NCBI GenBank assembly: GCA_963942565.1
Contig: OZ012690.1
Location: 17,524,135-17,588,134, forward strand
Reading direction: 5' to 3'
Origin: Maea johnstoni
Lineage: Eukaryota > Annelida > Polychaeta > Spionida > Magelonidae
Length of the DNA: 64,000 bases
Made by a program: the position numbers and the translations under genes. Below, piece by piece: positions 21,611 to 33,261 of this stretch (position 1 is its first letter; the number at the start of each line of letters is the position of its first letter). The notes beneath the pieces were generated by a model. That model worked only from the letters and a program-made list of their open reading frames with translations. It searched no databases and had not been told where the DNA came from.

Positions 21611-23122
21611 TTAGACATCGAGGTTTTCCTGCTTGACTATCACTTTAATAGGATTTTCCTCCAACTCTTGTTTTATTGGGAGACACTGTCCCTTTTCCTG
21701 CTTGACTATCATTCTATTAGCATTTTCCTCCAACTCTTGTTTTATTGGGAGGAACTGTCCCTTAATGACAACCCATTGCCTTGGTTCTGATAACTTTGGT
21801 TGTGTATTGTTAGCTGACGCCTTTTGATATGTTAACTGGTGCTGCTTCGGATGAGATGCTACCCTATCAGTCTTAGTACACTTATCAACCTGTAAAGGCC
21901 CCTCTCCTGTGTGAGTCTGCATGTGTCTTATCAGACCAGAATATTGTATAAATGCCTTGCAACATTCACTACACTGGAAGGGTCTTTCCCCAGTGTGTAT
22001 CCTCTTATGCTGTGCCAGATTAGAAGATTGAGTGAATGCCTTGCCACATTCATTGCACTGGAAGGGTCTTTCTCCACTGTGTATCCTTTTATGATTTTTC
22101 AGGTCAGATGAACGAGTGAATACCTTGTCACATTCATCGCATTGGAAGGGTCTTTCCCCACTGTGTATCCTCTTATGCTGTGCCAGATTAGAAGATTGAG
22201 TGAATGCCTTGCCACATTCATTGCACTGGAAGGGTCTTTCCCCACTGTGTGTCCTCTTATGATTTTCCAGTATAAAAGAAGAAGTGAACGCCTTGTCACA
22301 TTCATTGCACTGGAAGGGTCTTTCCCCACTGTGTATCCTCTTATGCTGTACCAGGTGAGAAGACTGTGTGAATGTCTTGTCACATTCATTGCACTGGAAG
22401 GGTCTTTCCCCACGGTGCATCTTCTTATGCCTTCCCAGAGCAGAAGAATAAGTGAATACCCTGTCACATTCATTGCACTGGAAGGGTTTCTCCTCTCTGT
22501 GTATCCCCTTATGTTGTACCAGTTGAGAAGACTGAAAGAATGTCTTGTCACATTCATTGCACTGGAAGGGTCTTTCCCCACTGTGTATCCTATTATGCTG
22601 TACAAGGCGAGAAGACCGTGAGAATACCTTGTCACATACATCACACTGGAAGGGTCTTTCCCCACTGTGTATCCTATTATGCTGTACAAGGTGAGAAGAC
22701 CGTGAGAATACCTTGTCACATACATCACACTGGAAGGGTCTTTCCCCACTGTGTATCCTATTATGCTGTACAAGGTGAGAAGACCGTGAGAATACCTTGT
22801 CACATACATCACACTGGAAGGGTCTTTCCCCACTGTGTATCCTCTTATGCCGTACAAGGTGAGAAGACCGTGAGAATACCTTGTCACATACATCACACTG
22901 GAAGGGTCTTTCCCCACTGTGTATTATCTTATGCCTTTTCAGAGTAGAAGAATGAGCGAATGCCTTGTCGCATTCATTGCACTGGAAGGGTCTTTCTCCA
23001 CGATGTATCCTCTTATGCTGCACCAGATTTGAAGAATTTGTAAAGTTCTTGTTATATACATTACAGTGATAAGAGCTTTCCATTTCATGCCAATCTGTAT
23101 GATCTACCTTATCTGTAGACAT
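21611..23122 (-). CDS. Poly-C2H2 zinc-finger protein D, SUMO-motif tail
   Basis: A 503-residue member starting MSTDKVDHTDWHEMESS. Fourteen fingers span about residues 18-407. Finger 1 has Tyr for its second Cys (CNVYN) and is probably not functional; fingers 2-14 are canonical. Fingers 3-6 are almost the same (CDVCDKVFSRSS-H/R-LV), a run of four 84-bp repeats at about 22566-22900 that must be recent. Fingers 11 and 13 share the helix QSSNLAQ. The tail has two units, both with IKQE and VKQE intact. The ATG at 23122 is preceded by ACC. The TCAG acceptor-like site just before the start in A, B, F and H is changed here, while the TTTCTGCAG-type acceptor further upstream is kept, so the latter is the more likely splice site. 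Confidence 0.88.
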   Translation of the reverse strand: MSTDKVDHTDWHEMESSYHCNVYNKNFTNSSNLVQHKRIHRGERPFQCNECDKAFAHSSTLKRHKIIHSGERPFQCDVCDKVFSRSSHLVRHKRIHSGERPFQCDVCDKVFSRSSHLVQHNRIHSGERPFQCDVCDKVFSRSSHLVQHNRIHSGERPFQCDVCDKVFSRSSRLVQHNRIHSGERPFQCNECDKTFFQSSQLVQHKGIHREEKPFQCNECDRVFTYSSALGRHKKMHRGERPFQCNECDKTFTQSSHLVQHKRIHSGERPFQCNECDKAFTSSFILENHKRTHSGERPFQCNECGKAFTQSSNLAQHKRIHSGERPFQCDECDKVFTRSSDLKNHKRIHSGERPFQCNECGKAFTQSSNLAQHKRIHTGERPFQCSECCKAFIQYSGLIRHMQTHTGEGPLQVDKCTKTDRVASHPKQHQLTYQKASANNTQPKLSEPRQWVVIKGQFLPIKQELEENANRMIVKQEKGQCLPIKQELEENPIKVIVKQENLDV

Positions 23123-25270
23123 GGTAAATAGGTCACCTTGAAATGAAGTGAATAAATAAATGAAAAATATTATATAAAATTGTGAGTCGTCAGTTTATTT
23201 ATGATTAATTTTTCTCAGAACTTTTCCTGCAGATACATCCAAGAGTTGTATTCATAGTGAAGACTTGTATTCATAGTGAAGACACCAACTTCATGTGGAC
23301 CTTTTGTTGGCTGATGCAGGTATGAATGGTTAAATGACTTGTGATACTTGAAAACAGGTGTCCCAAAACTTCCACTGTAGTTTGACAGAGTTGAGTCCAT
23401 CACCTGATTTCTCTTCCCAAGATGAAGAAATGAAGAACTTTTAACTTTGACCTTGATTTATTTTGTCTTCATGGGTGATGTTCAGTCACACAATTGTTTG
23501 ATTGGCGCTTATGAATCTGAAAATACAGATAAAAATTATCAAAACAAGGAAAACAGAATACAAATTTGACTTATACAGACATTTAGGTAAATCCTCCATT
23601 CTATCTTCAATGCGACGTCATCTTTTGTTCCAACTCTCCATTATATTTCAGGAATGGAAAATGAATTCTCCGACCTTGAATTGACTGGTTATCTAGATAA
23701 TTTTTGTTGCAATGCAATATCCTTTCACAAAATTCAATGCATGGAGTAGTCCTGTATGCATCACTAGCAGGGATTGGCACCTTTGAAATGTTCATAATAC
23801 ACTACAATTTTGATACTTCCTTATCAACTCAATACAATACACAATTGCCAGCTGGTCCACTGAATAATAAATTGATTTCCAAATATAGAACATACAATGC
23901 TATCCTTTGCTCACATGGGTCTATGTACTTAGAGAGCCTCGTAGACCCATTGTGCACATGGGTCTATGAACTTTGTCAACCTCATACACCCTTTGCGCAC
24001 ATGGGTCTATAGCCATGTCATCAGAAAATCAGCTTTTAATCAAAGCCCTCCTCGAGGCTTTTTCACCAGTAATCTGAAAGTGCCATTTTTTTCAAGATTT
24101 CAGCCAAAAGGAGCAGTCTGAGGAAAAGAAATTCTGGCACACCTAGTGCCAGAGTCTTTCTGCTATATGCATGTTAAGTCTTTCACCATAGTTGGCAAAA
24201 AGGCCCTACCATTGAGCTACATGTTGTATCACTCTAACAAATGCATAGACAATGATTGAGCCACATTTTCTTAAATTATATATTTTGCCAATACTACAAT
24301 ATAAATATCCATTTGCACGTAGGTAGTCATATAACATTTTTATCTTTGCGTGAAGTAGTTGATAATTGTAGTTGAAATGTTAGAGCTGGTGCTTCATCTC
24401 ATTTCAAAGCCATAACTAAAATGACTGGAGAAGATACTGCAGGGAACCACAGAAAATATGTTATTGGTAAAGAGGGGAATCATTCTTGAAAATATTCAAT
24501 TCTTCAAAAGAAGGAAAATTCCTAATTGAAGTATTGGTAAGTTCGGGTCAGTAAATCAAATGATAATATGGTGATGAATCGAATCAACAAGCTGTCAGCT
24601 ATATTCATTTTCACAATTTATTGAATTGTTTTCCACATACACAATAACATGTTTTGAAAATACTTTTGGGTACATCATCTGCAAGAAAATATCATAAACA
24701 TGTCGGTCCCTCTATTCTAAATTTATATAAATTTTGTTGATGTTACTCCTTAGACTAATAAAAGAATGGATATATAGCGAGAGACCAATTAATATATGCG
24801 CTATAGTGAGGGCCTGGCTCTGCTGGGGGTCTCTGATCTGGCCTCAGCGTGATGTCACGAGGAAGACAAGGATCAATGAGGGCTCTTGTATCATTTACAC
24901 TACAGAGAAACTTGTGCACCACCATGCGCAGAACACAACTTTTGGGCTATTCGCCACAGCCAGCCTGTTCAAGTTGACCATTCTGGTATCACTTTTTTTC
25001 TATCTGTCAGAAAAAAGAACTCCGTCAAGTTAATAAAAACAGTATTCAAAGAAGGCATTTATTTCACGTTCAACAGTTATCTTCTTTTCCCAACCCCGAA
25101 CTGTCACCTCATTCTCTCTTTAGCAATGGGCCTGGTTTCACAAATCATCCTTAGGTTAGTGAGTAGTATTCAAGTTTTTTTTAATTTATTTTTTGCGCCT
25201 GACAAACATTTTGGAGTAAAAATAACTGGTATGACCAAAAATCATACTAGACTGGCCTTATGTATCAAAT
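23123..25270 (-). promoter_or_regulatory. 5' flank of gene D
   Basis: No gene is seen. The block matches the upstream module of A, E and G. Its distal part (23855-25270) is nearly the same as 62046-63430. It includes the CACATGGGTCTATG array at 23912-24010. A 62-codon open frame (23215-23403, minus) starting MMDSTL is open only in this copy; the equivalent frame has a TGA in gene A's flank, so it is not called. Confidence 0.45.
23912..24010. repeat. CACATGGGTCTATG array upstream of gene D
   Basis: Copies start at 23912, 23955 and 23998, with an exact spacing of 43 bases and reversed partial copies (TAGACCCAT) between. The array starts 0.79 kb upstream of the gene D start. Confidence 0.7.
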
Positions 25271-25309
25271 AGTTCAACATCAAGGTTTTCCTGCTTAACT
25301 ATTGCTTAA

Positions 25310-25759
25310 CTAGCATTTTCCTCCCTCTTGTTTTATTAGGAGACACTGTCCCTTTTCCTGCTTGACTATCACTCTACTAGCATTTTCCTCCAACTCTTCT
25401 TTTATTGGGAGACACTCTCCATTTTCCTGCTTGACTATCACTCTACTAGCCTTTTCCTCCTCTTCTTTTATTGGGAGACACTTTCCCTTTTCCTGTTCGA
25501 CTATCACTCTACTAGCCTTTTCCTCCTCTTCTTTTATTGGGAGACACTCTCCATTTTCCTGCTTGACTATCACTCTACTAGCATTTACCTCCAACTCTTG
25601 TTTCATTAGGAGACACTGTCCCTTTTCCTGCTTGACTATCACTCTACTAGCCTTTTCCTCCTCTTGTTTTATTGGGAGACACTGCCCATTAATGACAACC
25701 CATTGCCTAGGTTCTGATAATTGTGGTTCTGTATTGTCAGTTGAAGCCGTTTGATACTT
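25310..25759 (-). pseudogene. Detached SUMO-motif tail of gene E
   Basis: This is the tail of gene E, in the same frame as its fingers but separated from them by the TAA at 25760-25762. It holds the linker (DNTEPQLSEPRQWVVINGQ) and about six tail units. Three units are shortened (CLPIKEEEEKAS or CLPIKQEEEKAS in place of KQELEENAS). It ends in KQEGGKC and a stop, where a small deletion has shifted the last unit out of frame relative to other members. Most psi-K-x-E sites are intact. The equivalent stretch in gene J is joined to its fingers without a stop. Confidence 0.8.
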
Positions 25760-26629
25760 TTACTGGTGCTGCTTTGGATGAGATGGTGCTCTACCAGTCT
25801 TATTACACTCATCAAACTGGAAAGGTCCTTCTCCTGTGTGAGTCTGCGTGTGTGATACCAGACAAGAAGATTGTGTGAATGCCTTGTCACTTTCACTACC
25901 CTGGAAGATTCTTTCTCCACTGTGTATGCTCTTATGCTTTCTCAGACTTGAAGAATGTGCAAATATCTTGGTACATTCATTGCATTGGAAGGGTCTTTCC
26001 ACACTGTGTATCCTCTTATGCCGTGCCAGGGCTGAAGGATCTTTGTAAGCCTTGCCACATTCCTTACACTGGAAGGGTCTTTCTCCACTGTGTATCCTCT
26101 TATGCCGTGCCAGGGCTGAAGGATCTTTGTAAGCCTTGCCACATTCCTTACACTGGAAGGGTCTTTCTCCACTGTGTATCCTCTTATGCTGTGCCAATGA
26201 TGAAGATTGAGTGAACGTCATGTCACATTCATTGCACTGGAAGGGTCTTTCCACACTGTGTATCCTCTTATGCTTTTTCAGGTGAGATGAAAGAGTGAAT
26301 GCCTTGCCACATTCATCGCACTGGAAGGGTCTTTCCCCCTTGTGTATCCTCTTATGCCTTCCCAGATTAGAAGAACATGTGAATGCTTTGTCACATGCAT
26401 TGCACTGGAAGGGTCTTTCCCCACTGTGAATCTTCTTATGGTTTTTCAGATTAGAAGAACATGTGAATGCCTTGTGACATTCATTGCACTGGTAGGGTCT
26501 TTCCCCACTGTGTATCCTCTTATGCTTTATCAGATTGGAAGAATTTCTAAAGCTCTTATTACATTCATCACAATGATAAGGGCTTCCCTTTTCATGCCAA
26601 TCCCCATTATTTATCTTATCTGAAGACAT
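25760..26629 (-). CDS. Poly-C2H2 zinc-finger protein E, tail cut off by a stop
   Basis: The frame from MSSDKINNGDWHEKGS to the TAA gives 289 residues. Eight canonical fingers span about residues 18-240. A ninth has lost both Cys (GSESD) and a remnant follows. Fingers 6 and 7 (CKECGKAYKDPSALAR) are identical, an exact 84-bp repeat at about 26010-26180. The protein ends at HPKQHQ because the Leu codon TTA of the paralogs is TAA here. Product: either a tailless DNA-binding form or a decaying gene. The frame is open upstream to 26806, but ATG 26629 is the conserved start. The acceptor region before the start differs from that of other members. Confidence 0.75.
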   Translation of the reverse strand: MSSDKINNGDWHEKGSPYHCDECNKSFRNSSNLIKHKRIHSGERPYQCNECHKAFTCSSNLKNHKKIHSGERPFQCNACDKAFTCSSNLGRHKRIHKGERPFQCDECGKAFTLSSHLKKHKRIHSVERPFQCNECDMTFTQSSSLAQHKRIHSGERPFQCKECGKAYKDPSALARHKRIHSGERPFQCKECGKAYKDPSALARHKRIHSVERPFQCNECTKIFAHSSSLRKHKSIHSGERIFQGSESDKAFTQSSCLVSHTQTHTGEGPFQFDECNKTGRAPSHPKQHQ

Positions 26630-29151
26630 GGTAAATACTTGACCACAAAATGAAATAAATACAATATAAAATTGTGAGTCGCTAGTTTGCTTTTGATTAC
26701 TTTTTCTAAGGTTTGCATTCAGAGTGAAGACACCACCTTCATGTGGACCTTTTGTTGGCTGATGCAGGTATGAATGGATTAATAACTTAAGAATCTTTCT
26801 TATCATACAAAAAAACGAGTTGCCCTAAAACTTCTACTGTAGTCTCACCGAGCTGAGTCCATTACCTGATTTCTCTCTCCAAGATAAAGAAATAAAGAAC
26901 TTTTAACTTTGACCTTGATTTATGTTGGTGTTCATGGGGTGATGATTAGTCATGTGATTGTTTGGTTGATTGATTGAACAACATTCATGCTGACCATGCC
27001 AATCACTGTTTGAATGAATAAATTAAAAATTCTATATAAAATTGCGAGTGGTCTGTTTGCTTATGATTAATTTTTCTCAGAACTTTCCCTGCAGATACAT
27101 CCAAGACTTGTATTCATAGTGAAGACACCAACTTCATGTGGACCTTTTGTTGGCTGATGCAGGTATGAATGGTTAAATGACTTGAGATGTCCTTGTGATA
27201 CTTGAAAACAGGTGTCCCAAAACTTCCGCCGTAGCTTCACAGAGTTGAGTCCATCACCTGATTTCTCTCCCCAAGATGAAGAAATGAAGAACTTTTAACT
27301 TTGACCTTGATTTATTTTGTCTTCATGGGGTGATGTTCAGTTCACACGCTTATGAATCTGAAAATACAGATAAAAAATATCAAAGCAAGGAAAACAAAAT
27401 ACAAATTATGTTTGTCTTCATTGGGTGATGTTTAGTCACACAATTGTTCTGTTTACCACTATGAATCTGAAAATTCAGATAAAAAAGTCAAAACAAGGAA
27501 AACGGAATACAAATTTTACTTATACAGACATTTAGGTAAATCCTTTCATTCTATTTTCAATGTGATGTCATCTTTTGTTCCAACTCTCCATTATATTTCA
27601 GGAATGGACCTTAAATTGACTGGTTATTTAGGTCATTTTTGTTGCAATGCAATATCCTTTCACAAAATTCAATGCATGGAGTAGTCTTGTATGCATCACA
27701 AGCAGGGATTGGCACCTTTAGAATGTTCATAATACAATACGATTTTGATACTTCCTTATCAACTCAATATGATACAAAATTGCCAGCTGGTCCACAGAAT
27801 AATAAATTGATTTCCAAATATAACATACAATGCCATCCTTTGCACACATGGGTCTATGTACTTCGAGAGCCTCGTAGACCCATTGTGCACATGGGTCTAT
27901 GAACTTTGTCAACCTCATAGACCCTTTGCGCACACGGGTCTATAGCATCAGTAAATCAGCTTTTAATCAAAACCCTCCTCGAGGCTTTTTCACCAGTAAT
28001 CTGAAAGTGCCATTTTTTTTCAAGATTTCAGCCAAAAGGAGGAGTCTTAGGAAAAGAAAATCTGGCACACCCAGTGCGGAAGTCTTTCTGCTATATGCAT
28101 GTTAAGTCTTTCAACATAGTTGCCAAAAAAGCCCTACCATTGAGCTACATGTTGTATCACTCTAACAAATTCATAGAAAATGATTGAGCCACATTTTCTT
28201 CAATTATTTATTTTGCCAATACTACAATATGAATATCCATGTGTCGTAGGTAGTCATATAACATTTTCATCTTTGCATGAAGTAGTTGACAATTGTAGTT
28301 GAAATGTTAGAGCTGGTGCTTTATCTCGTTTCAAAGCCATAACTAAAATGACTGGAGAAGATACTGCAGGGAACCACAGAAAATATGTTATTGGTAAAGA
28401 GGGGAATCATTCTTAAAAATATTCAATCTTCAAAAGAAGGAAAATTCATTGAAGTATTGGTAAGTTCGGGTCCCCTCCACCAGGTGTCAGGTCAGTAAAT
28501 CAAATGATAATATGGTGATGAATCAAATCAACAAGCTGTCAGCTGTATTCATATTTATTTATTGAATTGTTTTCCACATATACAATAATTTGTAAGTTTT
28601 GAAAATAAATTTGGGTACATTATATGCAAGAAAATATCATAAACAAGTCGGTTACTCTATTCTAATCTTATATCAATTTTGCTCATGCTACACCTTAGAT
28701 GAATAAAAGAAAGGATATATAGCAAGGGACCAATTACTATATGCGCTATAGTTAAGGCCTGGCTATGCCAGGGGTCTCTGATCTGGCATCAGCGTGACAT
28801 CACGAGGAGACAAGTACCAATGAGGGCTCTTGTATCGGTTAGATCACAGAGAAACTTCCATACCAGCATGCACAGAACATTATTTTTGGGCTATTCGCCA
28901 TAGCCAGCCTGTTAAGGTTGACCGCCTGGTTTCATATCCACGTTTTCTTTCATCTAATGTTACTCTTAGCATTATGGTATCATTTTTTTTATATTTCTGT
29001 CAGAAACAATAACTCATTCAAGTAAATGAAAACAGTATTAAAAGGAAGGCATTTATTTCACATTATACAGTTATCAGCTTATTTTGCCCAACCTCCAAAT
29101 GTCAACCCATTCTCTCTTTAGCAATGCGCCTGGTTTCATAAAACATCTTAA
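26630..29151 (-). promoter_or_regulatory. 5' flank of gene E with a doubled upstream module
   Basis: No gene is seen. The proximal upstream module occurs twice: once next to gene E (about 26660-26960) and again at about 26990-27350. The second copy is preceded by a scrap resembling the start of a family gene (near 26985-27030) and is closer to the D and G versions. The CACATGGGTCTATG array lies at 27845-27943. The rest (to 29151) aligns with the flanks of A and G. Confidence 0.45.
27845..27943. repeat. CACATGGGTCTATG array upstream of gene E
   Basis: Copies start at 27845, 27888 and 27931 (the last reads CACACGGGTCTATA), 43 bases apart. The array is 1.2 kb upstream of gene E because of the doubled module between them. 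Confidence 0.7.
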
Positions 29152-29806
29152 GGCTGTGATGCTGGTGACACACTCAAAATAAGACATATTTTGAGTTTTC
29201 GATATAAACACAGTTTCTAGGGATGGGAATCGGTTGCAATTTCATGATCGATAATCAGTTACAGCCAACCGATCGATTATCGATCATAATCAGTTCATCG
29301 CACTTTTGCAGTAATTGGGTACTAGAGGTCTAGAGCCTAATAATAAGTGATAGTGTATGACAATTACTTGCTATTAGCACCTACCTTAACTTCGTTTTGA
29401 AGTGGTTTTGGAGCTTAATTTCATAGCAAGAAAGCTGACAACTTGTCTTTCATTTAGTTCTATATTTTGCCACTAGGTGTCACCTTTTCCGATTATTATC
29501 GATTGCCAGTTTTGTAATCGATTAATCAAAATCAGAGAGGTAAACGATTGATTATCGATTATAATCGATGATCGTCTCAACACTAACAGTTTCACAACCA
29601 TTATTGATCAAGAAAACCTCATTTGAGGTAAAACACTGTAAAATTGAAACTGTGTTTATATTGAGGTCAGCTCAAGTAGTAAGGTTAAATAAAACTTATA
29701 TTTGAAACAGCAAGACCTCAGGGATTAGATAACTATTGTTAGAAAAGGTACAGGAGTGCTAAACTAGGAGTTGTCTTATTATGAGTGTGTCACCAGCATC
29801 ACAGCC
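29152..29806. mobile_element. TTAA-type MITE, interrupted by a hAT-type MITE
   Basis: Inverted ends GGCTGTGATGCTGGTGACAC and its complement are flanked by TTAA (29148-29151 and 29807-29810). An uninterrupted copy of 272 bp lies at 45777-46048. The empty position is seen in related flanks near 3806 and 25150. The interior contains a second, imperfect palindrome (GAAACTGTGTTTATATTGAGG facing its complement). No coding capacity. Confidence 0.85.
29218..29585. mobile_element. hAT-type MITE nested in a TTAA MITE, 368 bp
   Basis: It begins TAGGGATGGGAATCGG and ends CGTCTCAACACTA. An exact 8-bp duplication ACAGTTTC flanks it (29210-29217, 29586-29593). The other copy of the host MITE has a single ACAGTTTC at 45833-45840, giving a perfect empty site. 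It resembles the element at 4694-5077 in having ATCGATTA-rich sequence, but the insertions are independent. Confidence 0.9.
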
Positions 29807-29810
29807 TTAA

Positions 29811-30695
29811 GGTTGGTGAGTAGTATTCGAGGAATGTATCAATTTCACATTGTAAGGTGTACTGCTCTTCCCCACCTCCAAATGTCACCACATTTTCACC
29901 TCAACAATGGGTCTGGTTGCATGAAATATGTTGAGATTAGTGAATTTAAAGTTTTCAATAGAGCCAAAGTTTCCTTTAATTTCAATATTTCTGTTAGCCG
30001 GCCTGCCAATGTAAATTCAGAGGATCTAAAGACTACAAAGTGCTCCGTCATTCCAGGCGGTCAGGTCATTGTGAAGTGAAGTAGGGTGCTCACCGGACTG
30101 CTATATCAAGCAACCCAAGCAGCATACAGTAGTGGTGTGTCAATTGATGAAAAGCCACAAGTCTGATTAATCAAGCAAGAAAATTTGGTCACTTGTAAAC
30201 AACAAGCAACAATGAAATAAAATACTGTTCTTAGGGTGTTTCCAACAAAGGCAAAATCCCTTCACGATAATAGATGTATTACCTTGTCTCTAACTTTTTT
30301 CTCTGCCTCTTCACTTCCTGTTTCTCCTATTGAATTTGAGTCAGGGACTTAGCCAGGACCCGTCCTACCTGTCTTTTGGACAGGTAGTTTCCTTAAAACC
30401 TCCTGTTTGGACAGGCAAAATTTTCTATTATGATTTATCAATTTTGCCTTTCTGGGTGTAATAACCAAATATTTTCCTAACAAACCATCTTCTAGGACAT
30501 AGCTGAAGTGTAAATTGCCCTTTTTGACAAACTAGGCTATTAAATGTAGCTGGTATAAGCATTTGAAGTAGATAATAAGCTTAATCTGGATGGGCAGATA
30601 TTTTGAAATTGCTGTTTGGAACAGGCATTTTTGAAATCCTGGCTAAGACCCTGCATTGAGTCAGGGAAAAGTGGTAAACTCAAACGCGCCACTAT
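29811..30695. repeat. Segmental duplication block (partner about 3800-4693)
   Basis: No gene is seen. This begins the stretch 29811-33260, which repeats 3800-7249 in the same order, including the hAT insertion, the orphan tail and the GGAAGAA cluster. Confidence 0.75.
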
Positions 30696-31090
30696 TAGTG
30701 TTCGGAATCGGTCACAATTTTCAAGATCGATCATCTGTCCATCTGAACGACCAATGATCGATTAATAATCGAAGTTGTATGTGCGCAGTTTTCCTTTGGT
30801 AGTCTTGGCTTGTTCAAGGGTTCTTGGCTCCATTCTTGTAAAGGAGCTAATCTAACTCTCTTTACATACCCATTGAACCCCTTAGTTTTACTTGTTACAG
30901 TACTGCTTGATATTAATTAAGATTGTGCAGTCTTAAGTGGTGTCTCTCACTTGAACAAAAGGATGTTTCGAGATGCAATTTGTTTTTCAAAAAACTTAAA
31001 TAATCGATCTTATAGAATTGCAATCAATCATCAAAATCAGAGGTTGAATGAGTGATTAATCGGTATGTCCGATTAATCGGATGATCCCTA
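30696..31090. mobile_element. hAT-type MITE, duplicated copy
   Basis: Same insertion as 4694-5077, with the same GCCACTAT flanks (30688-30695, 31091-31098). It was copied as part of the segmental duplication rather than inserted again. Confidence 0.85.
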
Positions 31091-31368
31091 GCCACTATAT
31101 TTTAAAAAATAACATTCAAAATAAACTTAATTATGCAATCTCAGTCTATTACATACATCGTCTAAACCGGCAATGATTTTGGCACCGCTCAAAGGTCCGC
31201 GCGCCCACAATGCATTTGCACTGAAGTCAACATCCTACTTCTTTCAAGGTAAACACTGTTGGAATTTTGAAATGTTCTTTTTTTGTTCTTTTTGCACCTG
31301 ACAAACTCTTTGAAGTAGAAAAAATCTGTGAAACTAAAAATTAGATTGGACTGGCCTTATGTATTAAA

Positions 31369-31610
31369 TTGTTCAACATCAAGGTTTTTCTGCTCAACTA
31401 TTGCTTAACTCGCATTTTCCTAGACCTCTTGTTTTATTGGCGGACACTGTCCCTTTTCCTGCTTGAATATTACTCTACTAGCATATTCCTCCAATTCTTG
31501 TTTTATTGGGAGACATTTTCCTTTTCCTGCTTGACTATCACTCTACTAGCATATTCTCCCAGCTCTTGTTTTACTGGCAGACACTGTCCCTTTTCCTGCT
31601 TGACTATCAC
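31369..31610 (-). pseudogene. Orphan SUMO-motif tail, duplicated copy
   Basis: Copy of the finger-less tail at 5357-5599. It has one T fewer in a run near 31515, which shifts the frame between its first and later units. It is therefore more decayed than the first copy, which argues against a conserved function for this tail alone. Confidence 0.7.
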
Positions 31611-32934
31611 TGCAACAAGATCTGCAACCGTCTTGGGGTAGAAAAAGCAGCCAAAATTGTTTTCTGCTATAGGATGTTAAGGGGAAAGGAGGACCTGGAT
31701 TATTAGTTAACCCCATGTAGGTCAAGTGCAAATTTAGGGCCTCTAATTGTGTAGTTAATCCCATTGAATTGCTATTAGAAAGGAACTGACTACATATAGC
31801 TTAACTACTTCTTTTCAACATCCATAGTTAATAAGAACCCTGTGTATATAATGGACCAGCAACCTGGATATGAAACTAATCCAATGTTAATGTCTTAACT
31901 CAAGTTATAAAGAAACAGTTTGTCATTAGACAGAGATAGCTGAACAGTGATCAGCATCAATCAACAGATTAGCACCAGGAGTACACAGATGGTGTGGAAA
32001 ACTAGAACAGTTTGCTTAACACAAGAGTAAGAATAACTTTCAACTAAATATTTCTCAAATGTTGCATTGTCGTTAAGATATTTCCATAAGAGTCGGGCCA
32101 GATGTATGATTCTCATGTGAATGGGTTAAGAGGATGTTATCTCACTTTTGCACCCGTTTGTGTATAGTTAACTACTGGAAATATGCATCTCAAAATATTG
32201 CTTTGCTATCAAGATATTTCTATTAAGTCCAGGTGTATGACACTCATGTTAATGAGTTCAGAGGATGTTATCTCTCTATTTTCTTACTAAATAACTTTGT
32301 ACGGTTAACTTAAATCAATATATATATAAGGTTAAACTAGTATGTAAAGGGTCATGTATGTGCAAGGTATCTATCAGAAAAAACAAATTTACAAGGGTTA
32401 AACAAAGTGTGACATTAGGAATTGATGTAATATATTGTAAGATTATAATGGCATACATATAAACTATTCTACCTCAGATCATTTTGTTTGTTATAACTGC
32501 CCATTAATGTTATTCATAACCCATATTTTTTTCAATTCTTATTGTAGATCCCATTCTTCCATTTCTTCCGGAAGAAAGTGGAAAAATACGGAAGAAACCA
32601 TGTTTCTTCCGTTGTCCTTGAAGAAATGTTTTTTCCGGAAGAAACCCAACCCTGCCACAAACGACCTTTCATAATTGACCAATCAGAACATGACCTGTCT
32701 TAAAATATGCGAGTAAAATGTTTTAAATTTTGAGACCTCATTTGTTGTAATTGTATTAATATAACTGAATTTACAATTAAAAAGGTTACCCCTACCGATA
32801 GTTTTCCTTCTCTCTTGGCCTGGTTACATCAAAAAAAATCATAAGATTTTGTGATTCATGGTTTCCATAAGGGCCTCAGTGCAGTAATTCTTATTTCTAA
32901 CCTTTTGTTTATCTAAAGATAGTCTTAAAGAAAG
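31611..32934. other. Intergenic block, duplicated at 5600-6925
   Basis: No gene is recognised. It includes the second GGAAGAA/TTCTTCC cluster (about 32565-32645). Differences from 5600-6925 are scattered single bases and small gaps. Confidence 0.5.
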
Positions 32935-33261
32935 TTGAACTTCCAATATAAATTCAGGAAATTTAAAGATTTCAGAACTCTACCCGGTTCCTGGAAGCCA
33001 GATCAGTTATCTAGTTGTAAAATACAGGAAAAGATCTTCCTGGACCAGTATATAAAGCAAGACATGTGGTACATAATCCTTCATTCTCAGTCAGACCACA
33101 GAGAAAGTAACATCCGTTCGAGAGGCCATCTCACCAATGCCAGTGTTTATCCTACGTTGCCTAGCCAAAAGCTCTTGTACCTCCACATGCATTCTCTGGG
33201 TTGCACAATGTTGTTTGCTGTACTACTTATGAACTCGCTTCATCCATAAATTATGTAATTG
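32935..33261 (-). other. 3' flank of gene F (conserved downstream module)
   Basis: Same module as after B. The last 240 bases also match the window start (downstream of A). Confidence 0.55.

Noticed and set aside
22099-22917. Minus-strand 272-codon frame inside gene D in another phase (also 8059-8640 in B)
   Set aside because: An out-of-phase reading of the same finger repeats (GKDPSSxMxVTRxS); it has no own start context and no domain.
23215-23403. 62-codon frame MMDSTLSNYSG upstream of gene D
   Set aside because: The equivalent position in gene A's flank has a TGA after five codons; open in one copy only.
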